Shown here: positions 10,601 through 24,195 of the stretch, piece after piece
Numbering within the stretch: position 1 is the stretch's first letter
Layout: each line of letters starts with the position of its first letter
Origin: Aquanectria penicillioides
Lineage: Eukaryota; Ascomycota; Sordariomycetes; Hypocreales; Nectriaceae
Assembly (NCBI GenBank): GCA_003415625.1
Contig: PYIU01000001.1
Span: 5,332,746-5,396,745 of the forward strand
Direction: 5' to 3'
Length of the DNA: 64,000 nt
The notes under the pieces: generated by a model
Told to the model about the DNA's origin: nothing
The model's database searches: none
The model's input: the letters and a program-made list of their open reading frames with translations, nothing else
Translations under genes and position numbers: made by a program

Positions 10601-13600
10601 CACAGGTTGACAGGGTTTGAGGACTCAGCTCTGTGCCCTTCCAAGGGCATGTTGGGTGGATAAATGTGGATTGGGTGGTCGGTCAAAAGATGCATTGGCC
10701 CCTGCTATCACCGATCAGCCCTAGGCTCTGGCAACAGATGTGACAGGTCATTGAGTTTTGATGTCGCAAAGGAGACGACGATGTGACTCCTGTCGAGTTC
10801 GTTCGGAGGAGCGATGATGGTTGTGTCTGAACCCCGACCGTGCGACACAGACCGTGTTGCGGGCTTGTGGGGGATGAGGGAAGATCCGAGCGCAAGATGC
10901 GATGAGATGTTTACCTTTGGTAAAGCAGTCAACAGTTTCCTTCCAATGCCGCCGTATTTCTTATGCCGGGATCGACGGCGCGGAACCATGGGGCGGGCAG
11001 GGTTCACATCCCAGAACCATCATGTCCTGGTTCAAGAAGCTGAAAGAACGGGAGTGTTGGTACCAGGCGAGGAACCCCCTTGAGCCCGGTGAGCTCAGCT
11101 CACCGAAAAGGGCAATTGGGGGTGTTCGCACAGAGTTATGTAGACCCCGGACGGGAAACAAGGCTGCAGAGAGGCGAGATTGGGCCCGATCAAGTGCCTG
11201 GATTCGTTGACGTGGCGTGCGGCCCCTCTGGTACAGTAGAACGGGCGCGAGAAGACCCGGTGATCTGGATCAGCCCTTGTCTTAACGATGTCAGATCAAG
11301 ATTGCAGGAAATGGTAAAGGCACTCAAGAACTCAGGACGATCCGAGCTCAAAGTTTCTGAGAAGCATGAGCGCCTCCGATTCACGAATCCGGTCCGTGTT
11401 GGTCTTGATTGCGCCTAGTTCGTCCTTGCCGATCAGTGGTTGGTCATAGCAGACGTCATGGCGATCAGGGAGTCGCAACGGCGGAGCCGAGTGGTGGTGG
11501 CGTTGGAAGAAGAAAGGTGCAAGAGAAGGGTCTGTCAGAGCGACGCCAAACAGCATCCCATCCCTGGCTCGGAAGACTGTTTGAGGACGAACAAAACGCC
11601 GAAGGTCAAGGCGTCAATGTGTCAATGTGTCAGTCATTGAGCGTGTGGATGGGAGAGCAATCGTTCAAGGCAGGTCGCCTCGGTCGCGTCTGTCTGCTCG
11701 GATGATCCAATTCGTCCGGATGAGACAGGCACGATTCCCCGTGATGGAAAATTGCTGCGAATCACGGGATCCTACCCGCCCCTGCAAGAATGGGCTCAGC
11801 TCCGGCCAAGGTCCAGCCAGCTTTCAGCGGCTGTGAGGGAGAGCGAGAGACCACGGCGAGCACCTGGCGACACAGCTGGTACTCGCTCGTGACAAAGGAT
11901 ACATGATAATCCGACCCCCTTCGCTGCCTCGTTCTGTCACCCTCCCTCCACTTCCTCAGGCTTCTCCACCTTCCAACCATCCATGCCCTTTTTCGAAACC
12001 TTCGAGAATCCGAGGAAAACTGGGGCGACCAGCGGTCAGTCTGACAGCCCCTGTCTGGTCCTCCAACTCATTACTACAACATTTTCTCCAGAGAAATGCG
12101 CCCGCTCGCGGGGCTCCTCAGCTCGTTGACCAGCCCGTCCCAGGCTCCGTCGTGCCCCCGCTCCCGGCCCCAGAAGCCTTGGGGCCATGGAGCGAGCCAT
12201 GGAACACTGGAGCCCTGGATTCTGCGCTGGAGCGAGTCCGCGAACAAAGCCTAGGAACTTAGCACCCGCTATCCCCGGGGAATTATTACCAGTACACTAC
12301 GGTATGTGCTACGTAGTGCCTACGTACGTACATGAGGGCGATGACCAACGGTCCACATCAATGGATGGCGGGGCTACGGTAATCAACACGAGATGATGGA
12401 TGGATCCCTAAATTTACCATTATTATAATTTTTCTAAACCAGACAGCTAACTTGTTGTGGACTTGCGAGAGAGGGCCCAGCCTGCAGCGGGAACAAGTAC
12501 GGAGCCACAGAGCCGGAGTATCATAAACGTAACGGACAGCCAGCCAACTTTGGTCTGAGAATTAACCTGCTGCTGTCGCCCTGGCCCCATGTCTCCAGCC
12601 GAAGCGCTGTGTGAGAAGTGCACTCGGAACTTCTCCCTTCATAATTCACAGGTTAAGCATGTGCGCTTCTGAAACGTTGACCGACATTTTTTTTTTCCCT
12701 TTTTTTTTTCCTTTCCTTGACCTCGGCCACTTTATTTTCTTTTTTTGGAGACCCTCCCTTCGTCCATGTTTTCTTTTGACAGGCGGAGGCCGGTACTGCA
12801 TCCGTCATTCCAGAGCCCGTACTGACGGGACGCATCAGATCAACCCAGTCCACCGGGTCAGTTGTCCGCCGCCCCTTTTCCCCTGGGCCATCCCCCTCGG
12901 GCATCACCCATCCACTCGGCTCCTCCCCTTCAGTGGGGCGCCATGCGACATGCTCCCAGACAGGTAGCCTACTCGTAGCACAAGACCTAATGGGTACCGG
13001 CACACACTACCACAATCACTAGGGCCGGAAACCAGGGAAAGGCCACCCGGAGCCATCGCAAGGATGGAACCAGTTGACGGTGGCAAGTTATTGGACAAAA
13101 ACAAGCGCCCACTCTCCCTGATGACGACAATGGGTTTGTCGAGGCTGCGGCGTCATGGCTGACGCGACTCCAGGCACCTGGCGCCGTGCTCGGTTGGCGG
13201 TGAGCCTTGTTGACCTGTGGCCCTTTCGGGAGCCATTCGACATCGGCTTCGGGGCGGCAACGTCCGCATAATGCAGCACCGTTGACGTCTTGGGCTTCAC
13301 CGATGAGAAAGTCGCCGCATATTGGACGGCGAAGCAGATCTGGCGCCGCCTCGGCAAGCCCCTCTGTGTGTCCACGTCGTCGGGATCCAAGCGAAGTCTG
13401 GCAGAGTACCTGCTGCACGACATGCGTACATATATCTCTATATATGGCACATAGGGTGTGTGAGAGAGCGAAGCTACCACGTACATACAAAGGACGCGCA
13501 TCACCTTACACCACACCTTCCTTCCTCCGTACATGGCAGCCAGCTGCAATTTACCAAGGAGGAAGGGCTTGGGTCTGACCACTCCTCTGGGAAGCCCTGG

Positions 13601-16600
13601 GCGGTGCGCGTGGAGCCTTCGGATGCAATGGAAGGGGATAACCGCGGTCTGAGAGAATGTCGTGCCGCATGTTGTGCCCCATTCTTGTCATCCCCTGGAC
13701 CGGCATTGCCAAAAAGTCAACATGTACCGAAGGGGTTCGTATGTACGGAGAAGACTTGCGGCAAGGGTTGGAAAGTTTTGGTGACAACCCTATCCTTGGT
13801 GTTGATGGGACGCAGCTGCTTCCAGGGCCACATCTTCTCGTTCCATAGCCATCATTGGAACCAGGACACTTACTTTAGTTTGCATCTGTGGAGTCGGTAG
13901 CCCTTCCGGCACTCTGTCGTTGGGGGCTGACGGCCCAGCGGGTTGGGTGCGGGTGGGCCGCCCCTAGGGTCACTAACAGCGAGTCAGGGGGACCCCAGAG
14001 ACTGGCGTGGGCCTATTCATGATGGCCAATTTCCCTGTTTGGGGCCCTGGCTTGAAACCACCACCGCCAGAAAGAAATCCCATCACCGCCAGTCTCAGCT
14101 CTGGGCTGGCCGCGAGATGGTGGCTGGCACCACCGGCTCCACGTGCCTGGGGCCAGGCGAAGGGTCCGGCATGGCATGGTAGGGCATGGCGGTGACAATG
14201 TCTCGGGTTCCTGGTGTCTAGAGACGCTGCTACTATCCCCCCTGCTCGCTCACACCTTACTATCGCCAAACCCCTTCGATGGATCCTCTCATCATTGGAT
14301 CATCCAACGGCCTCGCTTCCTTTTTGTTCCCCTGTCCACCTCAAAGACCATCCACCCCGCGATGGGCTAATTTTTTTTTTCTTCCCCATCTCGTTTTGTC
14401 AAACCAGGCTCGTACATGTAGGTATGTAGGTGCTTGCTGACCGAGCAGGCCTTCCTCAGAGGTCCCCATCTTATTCGGTCCACCGCCAGGATGAAGGCCT
14501 CTGCTTCCCGACCTCGGGCTGTGCTAATGGCGGGAAATGGCGGCAGCAGACCGACCTTACCTACATATTACACCGTTTCTTATGGGGGGGACATACGTGT
14601 ATCAAATGAAGCCTCGTGACAAGTTTGCGTGTTGTTGAAGCCGTACTCGTTAATTTTGTGTGCCTTGCTGCTTGAATGTGACAACTCGACTTCCTGAGCA
14701 GCCTTGCCTGCCGGAAATCTAGGATGGAGTCGCCTCCAAGGCACCCTGACACTATCATGGGTAACAGCAGCCCCGCCGTCCTCCGCACGCCTCAACATCA
14801 CATACACCACAAGGCTATCGGGGTATCTTGATGTGGGAACAGCAGTACATAGGCAATGCAATCTATGCGTTGAGGCCCCCTTGACGGCCAGCCCCAAGAT
14901 GGGAATCTCGGCTCAGATAGGTATTTTTCGGCCGACGGATGGGTTAGAGGTTGCATCTAGTCCGAGATCACTTAGTATGTATGTCCGTAGACGCGCACTA
15001 CATCATGCACCATGTCGAGAATGGACCCGGCCCGCGAGGACTTTTTTTTTCTCCCTTCGAGTTTCGCCGGTCTCGTGCCAGGGCTCCCAGAGGAAATCTA
15101 GGTGTGTGTGCAGTGCATCTTTTGCCCAGATGGCCTACGAAAACCCGAGTGTGGGCTGTGAAACATGACAACGATACGACGGGGCTGTGGTGGCACGGAG
15201 GTGTTGGCAATTTCATCACCAGTGAAATCCCGTATGACTCCTCGTTGCATTACGGTTATCCGCTGGCCTTACACATCGCAAATGTTTTTAGTGTTGTATG
15301 GACATGTGTCGAGGCGGAAGGGCATTGTTTGCTGCAGCCCGCAAGTGGTTCGCATGCAGAACCCCGTTGTAAACATGACCCATGGCAACTGAACTGACAC
15401 CACTGCCTTCAACTATTACCACCACCTCCTCCTCCACCACCAGCACAGGGCCACAGGCCCACCGCCCTGCCGACAGAGGCAGCCTCCCGCCTCGGGAGCC
15501 ACGGGATCCAACCGGTGCCAATGCCCAAAGGAGAATCGACGGCAACAGAGAAGGAGAAGAGAGAACATAATTCTCCTATCGGATAGGCTGGACGGGGGGA
15601 ACTTCTCAGGCGAGTTCTCTCCCCAGATCGACGTCACCGTACGTCGCACCGCCAAGGCGAACTAGGCGGGCGATGCCACGCCATGGGGCCTGGGGTGGTT
15701 GGTGACATTTCCATTGACAGCTTCAACCAAAACTCCCTTATTGCGCACCGCAAAATCACGGTAAAGGTCAGAGAACGAAAAGGGTGGCCCATCCGGGGCG
15801 GTCGTCATCTAGTTGGTCCATGACAGAGGCTGAGGTGACCTGGGGGCCGTTTCCGTGTGACCACGAGCTGCCGCTGGAACCGTTATAGAGTATTCACCGC
15901 CTCGATGCCAACAGTGATTTTGTCAGCAAGCCGAATGCGCCTCGTGGTTAAGGACCAACATTGTCCTCGTCTGGTTGTCACAACATGAGTCCAGGGCTTG
16001 CTCATGCTCATGCCAATGCTCACGCTCACGCTCACTCTCATGGTCGCCCACCACCCCCTCCAATGATCTATCCAGGCTAGCCAAGGTACTAAGACTCCCC
16101 ACGGTAGAACAGCGACGAGGGTGTCAGTGGTTTTTTTTTTTCTCTCTCCCTCCCCGTCGCACCCATCTGATCCAACGTCGCCAGCTCGCAAGTATAGCAG
16201 GGGGGCCTGTTTCGTGAGCCACGCGACGGAAATGCCGGGGTAGTACCCTTAGCGTTGGGTGGGCTCTAGGCTCAAGACGGTGCGCCCAATAATTAAGCTC
16301 CAGCCCGGCCGTCAGTCCATGGCGTTTTGCTCGGCACACGTCCCCGTCCATCGACAATCCATGGTCCGCCTCGCTCAACCGGCGAGGACAGCGCGCGAGC
16401 CCCCCCCCCTTGCAGCGCTGCTGGCTCCCTTCTCCCTCATCCCTCAAGCCCCCATGCAAGTCTCAGAGGGGACCACACCCTGGCGAGGTACTTGGAAGGT
16501 ACTTGGGGTGCCCAGACCCAGGAGCCATAGCCAGAGAGTCCCATGCCCACGGACAACCCTTGGACCGTGGACGAGGACCGTGGATCCATCCAAAGGAGAA

Positions 16601-17357
16601 GGGCCAAGACTCAAGGACCCAAAGACCAAAAGACCCCGGCGACTGATGGGCCTTCTTTCCAAGACCAGTCCGCCCTGTCAACAAGGATCCCTCCTGCTGT
16701 CTGGCGTCCCAGCGCTCTCCAAATGCCCCACTGACCACTGTCATGCCCCGAGAGTTGGAGCCGTTCGCCGCATTGCCTTTTGTCGGACAGGAGATTTGCC
16801 CTCTAGTCCTCATGTCACCGCCCGTTCCAATCTTGGGTCTAATTTGCTCTAGAAAGATGGCCCATCCCATAGTGACATGTACCCCAGTCCCGAGGGGGTG
16901 TAGCTACACCTCCCGCACTCTCTTTATAAGTGTATCCACTCCCCGTCATGAGTCTTCTCTTTCCCTTCTGTGATCCTTCTCCTCTTCATTAGTCTCTTGC
17001 CTTACTCTGTCACTTGTGCCTTGATACCCTTTTTTTTTTTTTAAACTTCACTGCTGGCACAAGTTTGATTTGTTTTGCTGCATTACCTTAGACCGCCTCC
17101 AACAAACCTTCAACCTCAGCCGCGTTTTCTCCCTTCACCGACAACATCCTAACCGACCTCACCACCCATTCCACACCTCTCCCGACATCACACACGCACA
17201 CACACGCACTCGCTGCGTTGATTCCAGAATTTTTTTTGGAGGGGGCATTTACTACCGGCAATCATTCACGCACCAAATATCTATCCCACCAGCCTCCCTT
17301 CACAGGCACACATTTTTGAACGACCAAATCGTAGCTAGACCGACCCGACTAGCCATC
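7671..17357. other. 9.7-kb gene-poor block
   Basis: I see no convincing gene in this block apart from the weak candidate at 8235-8585. Open frames are short, overlap on both strands, and lack recognisable domains or plausible exon joins. Base composition is close to that of the neighbouring genes rather than AT-rich, and I do not see terminal repeats, transposase motifs or strong RIP-like depletion by eye. Several C/T- and T-rich stretches occur (12687-12720, 16130-16140, 17030-17042). The last 500 bp before 17358 is C/T-rich and is likely the promoter and leader of the MFS gene. Confidence 0.55.
8235..8585 (-). CDS. Weak candidate: coding fragment of unknown function
   Basis: A minus-strand frame is open from just after a TGA at 8586-8588 to a stop at 8235. 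The first part reads like real protein: PAIEACLSVPEGLVAIRPV, then VAFMNQGVTSEAVHL, then NANCIDNDAWVTILGEY. The rest, after about 8400, is Arg/Ser-rich and looks non-coding, so a real end or splice site may lie near 8405. A possible upstream exon around 8718-8860 (HNQAYGAPGAEFVGTLSRA, followed by a GTGAGA donor) would fit a small cysteine-containing, perhaps secreted, protein. I could not find a start codon with a signal peptide, so this may also be a relic. Function unknown. Confidence 0.25.
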   Translation of the reverse strand, partial: PPIEPAIEACLSVPEGLVAIRPVSVAFMNQGVTSEAVHLTQNANCIDNDAWVTILGEYSVRRNTTRRKYPSSPARSHKNSDGVEPAPCVTCTCRRAVMCANKAAQNSARMVRLGSL

Positions 17358-19295
17358 ATGGGGAGGAGTCGTCGCCTTGGTGCGGCCAACCGCAGCGATG
17401 CTGGCCGAAAACTTCCACCATTCCCCGCCAAGCAAATGTTTGTCCTTGGTATGAAAAGACCTATTTCTGGTTACACCGTGAGCGTATAGGCTAATTGGTT
17501 GCAGCCTGCTGCAGGATATGCGAGCCGATCGCCTTCATGTCCATCTTCCCCTACATCTACTACATGATTGAGGACTTCAAAATCACCGACGACACTAGCA
17601 AAATTTCCGTTTACGCAGGCATGGTTACTTCAGCTTTTACTCTGGCCGAATTCTCGACAGGCGTTCTTTGGGGAAGATTGAGTGACAAGATCGGACGAAA
17701 GCCAGTCCTTCTCTTCGGTCTCCTTGGAACTGCCCTGAGTGTACTTGTTTTCGGTTTTGCCCCTAACCTACCCGTTGCTCTCTTCGCACGTGCTTTGGGT
17801 GGTCTTCTCAACGGGTATGCTCCTACGCAACATTTGATGCCGTGAGCTTTATTGATGGTGTCATAGAAATATCGGGGTTCTGCAGACAACCGTCGCCGAA
17901 CTGGTCACGGTCAAAGAACACCAACGTGAGTCTTCTTCATCTTGCAAATCGACTAAACCGAAACGAAGCTGACATCAAACAGCTCGTGCCTATACCATTA
18001 TGCCAATGGTTTGGTGTATTGGGTGAGTAAAGTGGCGGCGATCAAAACGATCACTGTGCTGACCGACATATTCAGATCTATCATTGGCCCTATGATCGGA
18101 GGAGCTTTGGCACGACCCTGCATTAGCTACCCCGAAATTTTCCACCGCGGAACTATCTGGGAACGATATCCTTACCTGCTGCCTAACTTGTTCAGTGCCG
18201 CCACAGTTTTCGTTGGGGTCGTCATTGGCCTTCTCTTTCTCGACGAAACCCACGGATTCAAGAAGACGCAGCGTGACCGTGGTCGTGAGATGGGCGACTA
18301 TCTCGCCGGACTGGTCTGTGGAGTTACCAAATGCAAAGGACGTGGCCCTGAGAAGCAGGCTCTTCTTGACGGTGAGCAGCGTATTGGATACATGGCAACT
18401 TCCCGCGCCACAACTGGCTCAGAAGACGACGAGGCTCTGCCCGCCTACGAAAGCCAGGAGAGTTCTCCTCGCCTCTCTCCCCAGGCAGACACCAGGTCTT
18501 TGGACAGCTCGCCCCTCGAGCCGGAGTCGCCCATCATTGAACAGAAGCCAACCCAGAAGATTTTTACCAAGCCGGTTATTATGAATATCATTTCATACGG
18601 AATCCTCGCCTTGTAAGTGGCTGCCTCGTCTCGGCAATTTCTTGACAACTCACTAATATTTGTTTCCCAGCCACACCATGACCTTTGATCAGCTGTTCCC
18701 TGTCTTCCTCAGCACCGCTAAGCCCGAGCACCCAGTTCTTGAGCTGCCCTTCCGGTTTACTGATGGATTCGGCCTGGAGACGAAGACGATTGGCGTCATC
18801 ATGTCTGTCCAAGGAGGCTACTCTCTGTTCTCTAACTACCTCATTGTCCCACCAGTAACTCGACGACTGGGCTCGCTTCGACTGTTTCGAATGCTGGCTT
18901 TCTCGTACTTTGCGCTGTACCTCGTTACGCCCTACCTCGTTCTCCTACCCGATTCGATGAGGATGCCCGCTATCTATCTCCTGGTTATCTGGAAGTGCAC
19001 ATTTTCGACCATGGCTTACCCCAGCAACGCGATCCTCTTGGCAAATTCCGCTCCCTCAAAGCGAGTTCTCGGAACAATCAACGGCATCGCGGCATCGACT
19101 GCAAGCCTGTGCCGAGCCTTGGGTCCCACTCTATCCGGCCTTCTGTACTCTCTTGGCCTCCAGACTGGGTACTCTGGTCTGGCGTGGTGGTTCAGTGGTC
19201 TCATTACCATCGTGGGAGCGTACCTCAGCTCTCAGATCACCGAAGGTGGAGTGCAGGAAGAGATGGTGGTGCCAGAGGAAGAGACCCGCTCCTAG
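17358..19295 (+). CDS. Major facilitator superfamily transporter (ZIF1/YCR023C-like)
   Basis: Six exons (17358-17448, 17505-17814, 17867-17925, 17983-18022, 18076-18612, 18671-19295) give 553 residues with every junction in frame. The protein has about twelve hydrophobic segments. ACCRICEPIAF opens TM1, and GRLSDKIGRKPV (about residues 87-98) is MFS motif A in the TM2-TM3 loop. PMIGGALARP lies in the TM5 region. A long hydrophilic central loop rich in Ser/Glu separates the two six-helix halves, and GTINGIAAST is in the C-terminal half. This architecture matches fungal MFS proteins related to plant ZIF1 and yeast YCR023C, which export small molecules or zinc-binding compounds at vacuolar or plasma membranes. 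The substrate cannot be read from sequence. The neighbouring DNA shows no biosynthetic cluster, so a housekeeping or detoxification role is as likely as secondary-metabolite export. Confidence 0.9.
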
Positions 19296-20372
19296 ACGAG
19301 GGTCTCTTCGTGGACTACGATGGTGACGATGACAGGGTCTAAGCAAGGAGCAGCGAGAACGAGCTTTACCGCATTTTTTGGTTTCTGGCGTTTGAGCGAT
19401 TCAAGGTGCGACGCGACGAGAGGGCACAAAGTTTACAATTCTACGCAACATTTCAATTTCCTTGGGGATGGGCGGGAAAGACAGAAGGACGCTTACGTCG
19501 ATAATACCCCTTTAAAAAGAGCAGCGACGACGAGGCATTGGGATCGGCGTTTATAAAAGACGGCACTTGCTTGGGAACATACTTTTTTGTAATAGACTTT
19601 TATGGTTTTCGTGGAAGACGGGTGGGAGGGGATTGAACAGAAACAATCGCACCATCACACAATCTGCACTTACGGATTGAGTTTGGGAAGAAATACGAGA
19701 ATGGAAAAGAAACAGTCGGGCAATGGTTACAGCATCGGGATTGCAATTCACGCAAACATCGCCAACACTGGGCTTGACGGGGCCCGCAGCAGCTGGAACA
19801 AAAGAAAGGTTGAAAACGCGGGTGGTCCTGGAACAGTGTGCAACACCATCCAGACCCTGGGATTCTCTGATATTGCTTTTTTGTTTATCGCGAAGAACAG
19901 GAACAAGAAGAGTACGAATGATGAACATGCACAAGACAAAGGGAGTCTGACAAGGTACCTCGCGGGCCCGAGACTGGCGGTGAAAAGAATTTGGCATGGA
20001 TTTGCGTGGGAGAAGAGAGATGGAATAGGCAACACCTAGGATAATTGGCAGCAATTGAGTTTGATGAATTCTTCCCGTACGAATTGCGCGTATGTACGTC
20101 ATGTCTACCTGGTGCAGTGAGTGGTGGGACTCGGTGAGAGACTCGGGCAAGCACGTCGATGAGGACCCGGGCCGGCGACACTCTGACCGCGCTTACATCT
20201 ACGGAGAAGACGGGAACGTTTTCCGACGAATAAACGAACAACGAGTGAGGGGCAAAGGGAGTGCAAAAAAACGGTTGAGGCGCTCAATCCGACGGGAAGA
20301 AAAATAGCGGCGGCTGGGGGAGGCACCGGGCCGCCAGACACGGTTCACGATGGGAAAGGGGAGGGAAAGGGA

Positions 20373-20394
20373 AGCACAGCACAGCACAGCACAG
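20373..20394. repeat. GCACA microsatellite
   Basis: Four tandem AGCAC/CAGCA units lie in non-coding DNA between the MFS gene and the zinc-cluster gene. Confidence 0.8.
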
Positions 20395-20599
20395 GCTCAC
20401 GAAGAGCCCTGACATTACAGACATCTCAAGCGGACGACACAACTCTATGGGGAGTTTGTTTCCGGGCGAACCGCCCGAGAGGCCCCGAGACGGGTTTTGC
20501 ACGGTGGGAAGTTGTGCTTTGGAGGGGAAGGGGGGGATTCCAAGGATCTCAATTCCGACCGCCGTGCCGGGACCGGCACCCCGAGGGGAGAGGGAGTGG

Positions 20600-20630
20600 G
20601 TGAGCGTGAGCGTGAGCGTGAGCATGAGCG
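20600..20630. repeat. GTGAGC hexanucleotide repeat
   Basis: About five tandem copies of GTGAGC with one C-to-A change. Each unit resembles a splice donor, but no exon is apparent. Confidence 0.85.
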
Positions 20631-21062
20631 ACCAGGAGAGCATGAAATCGTGTATACTTTGTACATTCCACACACCTACAGTACATACATACATACCGAC
20701 ATAGTATGGTGCACATGCTCTTACACAGGCAAGGCCAGGGACAGGGACGGCGGGTGAGTCCAAGCGTCCATACATACATACATGAGAAGGGGTGGGTAAC
20801 ACGCATGTCGGGAAATGGACAAGAATACGCAGATGCAGCCGAGGAAGAGGCTAGAGCAGAAAGGAACGAAAGGGCTAGGAAGAGTAGAGGGTTCAAGAAG
20901 AAGGGGGAGAAAAAAAAAACCCCAATTCTTCCCTCCCATAATAGGGACAGAGGGAATAAAGTAAGAGAGCGGAGCAAAATCGTAATGTTGGATTGGAGCC
21001 CATCCCCAGGACGCCTGGGTCCCTGGCCAGACAGGGCTACAAAAACAACAGAGCTCAAGCAA

Positions 21063-21098
21063 GGTGGAGGAGGGTGGAGGAGGGTGGAGGGAGGGAGG
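21063..21098. repeat. G-rich purine tract (GGTGGAGGAG)n
   Basis: Two near-perfect GGTGGAGGAG units are followed by GGTGGAGGGAGGGAGG on the plus strand. Four or more runs of two to three G lie within 36 bases, which could form a G-quadruplex (inference). Confidence 0.7.
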
Positions 21099-21388
21099 CG
21101 GTGCCGAATCGGCTCCCAGGGCCAGACCGAGATGCGCGAATCGTCGCTACAGATTCCTTCGTAGGTTTTCTTTCTCTTGGGCTTCTTCAAATTTTCCTAC
21201 TGCTTGTGCTCCCCAGAGCCTAGGCTGGAGAGGGGATCCATTCGATACTGGGTCATGGAGCTGGGATCCTAGGATGCAGAGATGCAGCTTTGCAGCTTTG
21301 GGGTGTGGGTTTGTGGGTTAGGTGGGGGACAACACCCTGGTTACTTCGGAGGCTCGTCTGTCCACCTCGATGGATTGATTCGGGACCC

Positions 21389-21407
21389 TTTTTTTTTTTT
21401 TTTTTTT
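21389..21407. repeat. Homopolymer run of 19 T
   Basis: An uninterrupted T run followed by CCTCTCC, in intergenic DNA. Confidence 0.9.
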
Positions 21408-21910
21408 CCTCTCCTTCAAACCTTTTTACTCAATTGAGGAAATGGGTCAACCAAGATGAGCAAAAGAGGATACTATGTGACGTGGACGAAATGCGCACGG
21501 TGGATTTTTTTAAAAAAAAAAATTGACTTCATCCCCCTTTGGGTGAGACAAGAGACAACAGACAAGGCTTAAGGTGAAGCGAGCGCGCACCCAATCAACC
21601 AAGTTGACGTGGTGTCCCTCACCGTAAGCCACGAGAAAGCAAGGGAAGGGGACGGGACAACACACATGGTCTTCCGTCGTTTTGAGTCATCCTTTCATCC
21701 ATCGTCAGCCAAGTCACTTGATCAGATTTGTCTGCCTGTTTCTCATACGAATACGGCGCGCCGGCATGTCTGCTCGGGAGTCGACACGCCTTGTGTTGTA
21801 GCGTACCAAGGGGCGTGTGCGTGCTTCCTTTGGCCCCGCTTTTGCTTGCTTTGCTGTGCTGTCTGTAACAGACTTGCGATGCCTGTGGTCAAGGACCATG
21901 TCCGTTTGTA

Positions 21911-21951
21911 CATACATACACATACATACACATACATACATATACATACGT
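21911..21951. repeat. CATA/CACATA microsatellite
   Basis: Tandem CATACATACA units, with imperfect continuation into TATACATACG. Non-coding. Confidence 0.85.
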
Positions 21952-22034
21952 GCATACCGAAATGAGCCCTGGGAACAATTTGCCGCTCTTATTAAAACGC
22001 CATGTACGACTCCCCGAAAGAAATAGAGAGAGGG

Positions 22035-22060
22035 AAAAAAAAAAAAAAAAAAAAAAAAAA
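22035..22060. repeat. Homopolymer run of 26 A
   Basis: The longest homopolymer in the window, preceded by GAGAGAGGG. Its exact length is probably uncertain in any assembly. Confidence 0.9.
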
Positions 22061-23608
22061 GAGACCATGTACAGCGCGCACACAGGCAGATGTTGAAACA
22101 GCTTTGACATTGGCAAGTGGGGTGGCTAAAAATGCCTATTCCAGGGACAGAGCGAAGCAGGAACGAGGAAGGCAATGCGTGAATAACGACAATGCCGAGG
22201 GGAGTTGCTTTTTTTTACCCTCTTCCGGAGAGAAAAGAGGTAACTTGACAGATGCCAAGGTGGAAAGTGCTAGGAGATCGAGGCTGACAAGGCTGTACAT
22301 ACACTACAAGGCGGCGCCTGTACGATCCTGTACAATCCCCGAGCTTGACTGCTCTTGGAAGGGTTTGGCAAGGGGCCTTGGATATTCCCTCTCCATTCAT
22401 GTCATCATCCCATTGCCGTTCGCCGTAATATTCCTTTTTTGGGAACAAGTGGCACCGGGTGATACTGTTTATAAATCAGGAAAGGGGGCCACATGATGGG
22501 TTGGATAAATCGCCAAATGGGTGAATGGAGGTTTGCTTTTTCGCTTGCTTGCTTGCTTCATCGTCGTCTTCAACAGCAGCGGCTCACGATGTGGGGGCAC
22601 AAAGCAAGCAATCCCCGAGAGAAGAAAAGGAACCAAAGCCAGAACTGGATGCCGAGCGCGGATTGGAAGGGTTAGCAACAGTGACAGGCCCCCGCAGCAA
22701 AGAGGAAATAGTAGCCGGGGCTGCTTTTTGTGTTTAAAGATGGGTCGGCCCGCCACGTCCCCTCCAAAAGTTGGTGTAGAACAACAGCATGGAAATATTG
22801 GTATTGTCATTGACAGCGGGAAAACCAACGGCATGTGGGTGAAATTGGGATTGATGCATCATGTCGAAAGCGGCTTGAACCATTCAATTGATTCCATTGG
22901 GACGAATATGTCAAAAAGAAAGGAAAGGCGAGGCTTGGTGAACGGTCAATTGTGAATATCATATCATATCATGAAAATTGGGGGGAGGGGGGGAGAACCA
23001 CTGCTTATCAATAGTACCAAGCTCGTGGCGCAGGTCCGTCACATTTTCCCCCCTCCCATCCTGTCGCAGCAGCGTCCCCCAATCTTTTGAGGCCTTGGGG
23101 GGGGCCTTGGACATCGATACACCATCCCGCAAACCCACTTTTCACTTCTCAGGTTCCCGACTACTGGTGAACAACCGGGAGCAATCTGTTTGCCAAATCA
23201 ATTGACTTCGACTCGTCTGTCTATGTCCATATCCATTTGTGATCCCCTGGCCTGGGCAGACGACTTACTCGCCCACACTAGACAAGCCCGGGACCGCTGA
23301 GGCTGCCGTCGCTGACAGGTAGAACAAGCCAAGCGCAAGCACGCACGAGATACACGAGATACACGATCAAATCGCAATCGCACATCGCATATCGCGGGCA
23401 AACGCACGCGCATGTGGCCTTGCCAGCCTCCCCCCCCTCCAAAAAAAAAAAACGGATCTTGGCTGGATCTGGGTGGGTGACCGGGCGCAAGCTGTCCCTC
23501 ACTGATGCTCGCCCCTCTCATCAATTCTGGTTTTTTTTCCCTTGTTACTGAACGAGGGCCCATCAGGGAAGTAGTACGGAGCACAGATATCCTGCCTCAT
23601 CCTTCACC

Positions 23609-23661
23609 TTGCCTTGCCTCGCCTTGTCTTGCCTTGCCTTGCCTTGCCTTGCCTTGCCTTT
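23609..23661. repeat. CTTGC pentanucleotide repeat
   Basis: About ten CCTTG units with occasional C/T changes. Related CTCGC-type units continue imperfectly to about 23735. Confidence 0.85.
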
Positions 23662-24195
23662 ACTATTGCTCTGCCTTGCCTCGTCGTCGCCTTACCTCTC
23701 ATCTTGCCTCGCCTCGGCTTGTCTCGTCTCCCCCGTCTTTCTTCCCCCCATCCGACCCCCAGCTCGCCTCTACCTTTTTTTTTTTTTTTCCCAGGGTCCT
23801 TGGTCCTTGCACCCCTTGCCACTACGACGCTGTCGACTGCAAGGTAGGTAACGATTTGCTTTCCCGGCTTCGAGTGAGACCCCAAAATTTCCGGGTCATG
23901 AGAACGTGACTGGGGTTGCCACTTCCGTGTCCATATGGACCAAAAATCTTCACCTCGCGTTACCATTGCCCATCTGCCGTTGGGGCGTTGCCTCTGCCAT
24001 CCATTGCCTTTGTCATCGCGTTTGCAATTGCCCTCGGGCCTTTAGCCATTGCGTGCCCGTTTTCACCGACCGACCCTCATTGACTTCCGCCTCGCGCCAC
24101 CGCTCCCGCAAGCTAATCCCGGCCATTGTCCAGACAAGCGCTCCGAAGCCCAGCGAAACACACCAAAGTACGAGCACAAGCAAGGCCGCACCGCC

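Noticed and set aside
12600..13600. Overlapping frames suggesting a gene
   Set aside because: Frames on both strands of similar size, no conserved motif, no consistent splice joins; T-rich runs break them.
20549..21190. 213-codon minus-strand frame
   Set aside because: It is mostly translation of (GTGAGC)n, GGTGGAGG and CATA repeats (HAHAHAHP, PLPPS) without a domain.
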